Source of the DNA: an uncultured Synergistales bacterium | GTDB lineage: Bacteria > Synergistota > Synergistia > Synergistales > Aminobacteriaceae | Length of the DNA: 7,699 bases | Assembly: GCA_905233515.1 (NCBI GenBank) | Contig: CAJOEQ010000080.1 | Location: 1 to 7,699, forward strand | Direction of reading: 5' to 3' | Made by a program: the position numbers and the translations under genes | Part shown: positions 5,524 to 7,699 of the stretch, piece by piece | Layout: each line of letters starts with the position of its first letter | Position numbering within the stretch: the first letter of the stretch is position 1 | Notes under the pieces: model-generated | What the model was told of the DNA's origin: nothing | Databases searched by the model: none | Seen by the model: the letters and a program-made list of their open reading frames with translations, nothing else

Positions 5524-6417
5524 TTGCAATTTACATTTTCTACGTTCATACAGCAAATAATTAACGGGCTTTCACTCGGGAGCGTTTACGCTTTAATTGC
5601 CGTCGGTTATTCGCTTGTATATTCGATTTTGTTATTCTCAAATTTTGCTCATGGCGGATTCTTAGTGGTCGGCGGCTATGCTTGTTATTTCTTGCTGACT
5701 CAATGGGGTTACAGCGTGCCCGTCTCAATGCTGGGTGCGTTAATTGCTTCAGGACTCACGGCTATTATTACAGAGAGACTCGCATATAAGCCTATTCGTG
5801 AACGAACTACTACGACTCTATATTTATTAATTGCCTCAATGGGAGTAAATATAATAATAGAAAATTTATTTGTTGTAACAGTCGGAGGACGTATAAGAGC
5901 ATTGCCGCAAAATACTTTTCCTACGGGAGTATTTAAAATCGCCGGCATTACTTTGAGTTCGTCCGATATTATTTCACTTGTAACAGCAGTAATTTTTTTG
6001 ACTTTGCTGCAAATTTTCTTGAATAAAACTCGCTGGGGTTTGGCAATTCGTGCGGCGGCGTGTGATATTCGTACAGCGGGATTAATGGGAGTAAATGTTA
6101 CTTTCTTGATTAGTCTTGTATTCTTTGTTGCGGGAATTCTCGCAGCAGTCGGAGGCATTTTTTTATCTGTCAGATACAGCTTATATCCTCAATTAGGAAG
6201 TATCACTACAAAGGCATTTATTGCGGCAGTAATCGGCGGTCTTGGCTCATTACCCGGTGCAGTCGTAGGGAGCTTGATACTTGGACTCGCTGAAATGTTG
6301 ACGGCGGGATTTATAAGTTCACAAATGCGCGACTTAGTAGTTTATTCTTTGCTAGTTATAATGTTATTGATTCGTCCTGCTGGATTCTTCGGCAAGGCAG
6401 TAAGTGAGAAGATATAA
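5524..6417 (+). CDS. livH: Branched-chain amino-acid ABC transporter permease LivH
   Basis: A 297-residue inner-membrane permease, one of two that form the translocation pore with LivM. The N-terminal block QQIINGLSLGSVYALIAVGY (10-29) is the LivH hallmark, followed by NFAHGGFLVVGGY (40-52). The cytoplasmic EAA-like coupling loop that contacts the ATPases reads WGLAIRAAACDIRTAGLMGV (171-190). The GGLGSLPGAVVGS turn (238-250) and the C-terminal RPAGFFG (284-290) are also typical. Several hydrophobic spans cover almost the whole protein and the length is normal. Translation starts at TTG, supported by the AAAGGGG site. The gene follows the binding protein after an attenuator hairpin, and its stop lies 2 nt before the LivM start, so the two are probably translationally coupled. 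The substrate should match that of the upstream receptor. Confidence 0.95.
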   Translation: MQFTFSTFIQQIINGLSLGSVYALIAVGYSLVYSILLFSNFAHGGFLVVGGYACYFLLTQWGYSVPVSMLGALIASGLTAIITERLAYKPIRERTTTTLYLLIASMGVNIIIENLFVVTVGGRIRALPQNTFPTGVFKIAGITLSSSDIISLVTAVIFLTLLQIFLNKTRWGLAIRAAACDIRTAGLMGVNVTFLISLVFFVAGILAAVGGIFLSVRYSLYPQLGSITTKAFIAAVIGGLGSLPGAVVGSLILGLAEMLTAGFISSQMRDLVVYSLLVIMLLIRPAGFFGKAVSEKI

Positions 6418-6419
6418 TC

Positions 6420-7331
6420 ATGAAGAGAAATATTTTATTGATATTGATCGGGCTTGCTTTAGCTTTATGGCCTATGGGCGGCTATCAAGAAGGAATAATA
6501 ATTTTAATGTGTATAAATTGTATAGCTGCGATGGGAGTCAGTATTTTGACGGGATTCACAGGAATTTTTACGCTTGGTCATGCTGCTTATATGGCACTGG
6601 GAGCTTACACGACAGCGATTTTAACAGTAAGATACGGCGTTCACTGGATTCCGGCGATAATTGCGGGAGGACTCGTCGCGATATTAATAGCTTGGCTGAT
6701 AGGACTTCCGACTCTGAAATTGACGGGCGATTATTACGCAATTGCTTCAATAGGACTCGGCGAGGCTATAAGATTAATTCTTGAAAATTGGCAGTCTTTC
6801 ACACGGGGGGCGCGCGGATTTCCGGGTATTGAGCCTTATACTACAAGAATTTGCGCTGTGATAATATTTATCGGACTTGCGATTATAACATTTAATTTTC
6901 TTGACAGCAGACTCGGGCGTGAGTTAAGAGCTTCACGAGATGACTCGGCGGCGGCATCTTTGATGGGATTTAATACGCCTCATACTAGAATGAAAGCATT
7001 ATTATTGTCAGCTTTTTATTGCGGGATTGCCGGGGCACTCTTAGGCGGTTATATGAGCTTTATTCAGCCTTCTATGTTTGATATGATGAAATCAACGGAA
7101 TTAACAGCTGTTGTAGTTTTCGGCGGTCTTGGCTCAATGAGCGGGACAATTTTAGGATCAGCGGCTATAACTCTAATAATGGAATATTTTAGGGATATTT
7201 CGCAGTACAGAATGTTAATTTATGGCTTGTTACTCGTTATAATAATGGTCTTCAGGCCTGAGGGATTATTAGGCAGCCGCGAAATCTGGGAGTTATTCTC
7301 ACTGAAAATTTTTAAACGGGGGCGCAAATAA
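6420..7331 (+). CDS. livM: Branched-chain amino-acid ABC transporter permease LivM
   Basis: A 303-residue polytopic inner-membrane protein, the partner of LivH. Family landmarks occur in order: SILTGFTGIFTLGHAAYMAL (41-60), LKLTGDYYAIASIGLGEAIR (99-118), a periplasmic GARGFPGI segment (130-137), the EAA-like coupling loop LGRELRASRDDSAAASLMGF (165-184), GGLGSMSGTILGS (235-247), and the FRPEGLLG end (278-285). The length is that of short LivM proteins; it lacks the N-terminal extension seen in E. coli LivM. The ATG lies 2 nt after the livH stop and only a weak GAGAAG site precedes it, so coupling to livH translation is likely. Its stop codon directly abuts the LivG start. The short basic tail KIFKRGRK is probably cytoplasmic. 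Confidence 0.95.
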   Translation: MKRNILLILIGLALALWPMGGYQEGIIILMCINCIAAMGVSILTGFTGIFTLGHAAYMALGAYTTAILTVRYGVHWIPAIIAGGLVAILIAWLIGLPTLKLTGDYYAIASIGLGEAIRLILENWQSFTRGARGFPGIEPYTTRICAVIIFIGLAIITFNFLDSRLGRELRASRDDSAAASLMGFNTPHTRMKALLLSAFYCGIAGALLGGYMSFIQPSMFDMMKSTELTAVVVFGGLGSMSGTILGSAAITLIMEYFRDISQYRMLIYGLLLVIIMVFRPEGLLGSREIWELFSLKIFKRGRK

Positions 7332-7699
7332 ATGCTTGAACTTTCTCATATAGATATGTTTTTCGGAGGAATCGCAGCACTTCATGATATGTCCTTCAAA
7401 GTTGAGAGTAATTCTTTAACAGGAATAATCGGGCCTAATGGAGCAGGAAAGACTACAATTTTTAATATAATAACAGGCGTATATACTCCGAGTGCAGGAA
7501 AAATATATTTTAACGGATCAGATATAACGCCGTTGAAAGCCTATCAGATTAATAGACTGGGAATTGCGAGAACGTTTCAGAATTTGAGATTATTTACTCG
7601 TTCAAGCGTATTAGATAACGTGATGACAGCTGCCCAGAATCGTTATATAAATTCTTATAAAGAAGAAATTTTTTCAGGAAATATGACTCAAACTAATTG
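7332..7699 (+). CDS. livG: Branched-chain amino-acid ABC transporter ATP-binding protein LivG, truncated by the window end
   Basis: The first 122 codons of a cytoplasmic ABC ATPase, out of about 250-260 usual for LivG. My translation begins MLELSHIDMFFGGIAALHDM, which is the usual LivG/LivF start with the aromatic A-loop region at F10-F11. Walker A is GPNGAGKT at 34-41 (K40, T41), and the Q-loop ARTFQNLRLF is at 79-88 with Q83. The ARTFQNLRLF form and the insert after LDNVM are typical of LivG rather than LivF. Signature motif, Walker B and H-loop would lie beyond 7699. The ATG follows the livM TAA with no gap, and a G-rich stretch (7318-7322) 9 nt upstream may serve as ribosome binding site. 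LivF is expected next. Confidence 0.93.
   Translation, partial: MLELSHIDMFFGGIAALHDMSFKVESNSLTGIIGPNGAGKTTIFNIITGVYTPSAGKIYFNGSDITPLKAYQINRLGIARTFQNLRLFTRSSVLDNVMTAAQNRYINSYKEEIFSGNMTQTN

Noticed and set aside
5709..6158. 149-codon minus-strand ORF
   Set aside because: Antisense shadow of livH, whose plus-strand frame carries all family motifs; no ribosome binding site or membrane/enzyme pattern on the minus side.
6404..6784. 126-codon plus-strand ORF overlapping livM
   Set aside because: A different frame over the livM start; Ser/Arg/Asn-rich without motifs, while the 6420 frame is clearly LivM.
6233..7136. 17-bp identical sequence tcggcggtcttggctca in livH (6233-6249) and livM (7120-7136)
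   Set aside because: Both copies encode the same GGLGS turn in homologous permeases; shared ancestry and codon use explain it better than a functional repeat.

Overview
This window is amino-acid and small-solute transport territory from an anaerobic-type, moderately AT-rich diderm bacterium. Coding blocks I counted by hand run about 30-53% GC, while the intergenic AT-rich blocks run about 17-18%. Both extracytoplasmic binding proteins carry Sec signal peptides with no lipobox cysteine, which suggests soluble periplasmic proteins and so an outer membrane. The Shine-Dalgarno sites are mostly strong (AGGAGG-like), and GTG and TTG starts are used. A DUF3798-type binding protein beside an RbsA-type ATPase, plus glutamate/aspartate and branched-chain amino-acid uptake, fits an amino-acid-fermenting member of the Synergistota (a low-GC gut-type lineage). 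The taxon is an inference.

Layout: (1) 1-1053, minus strand: 3'-truncated two-domain ABC ATPase of the RbsA/MglA type. (2) 1147-2367, minus: its partner, a DUF3798-like binding protein, with a hairpin and U-tract between the two. (3) 2368-2906: a 539-bp divergent intergenic region. It holds a tandem 19-bp repeat with two perfect 12-bp palindromes, then a sharply bounded ~300-bp island at about 46% GC that folds into several strong hairpins and pseudoknots and is flanked by an 8-bp direct repeat. This is the most unusual part of the window: probably an undescribed or unrecognised structured RNA, possibly carried by a small mobile element. (4) 2907-4136, plus: a DAACS-family glutamate/aspartate:cation symporter, followed by a clear terminator. 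(5) 4279-7699, plus: a branched-chain amino-acid ABC operon in the order binding protein, hairpin attenuator, LivH, LivM, LivG (cut off by the window end). LivF would be expected next.

Functionally there are three importers: an ABC system of unknown substrate read leftward, a secondary acidic amino-acid carrier, and a HAAT/Liv-type ABC importer read rightward. Both ABC operons use the same expression design: the binding-protein gene comes first, a leaky terminator-like hairpin follows, and then the membrane or ATPase genes. This would give an excess of periplasmic binding protein over membrane complex.
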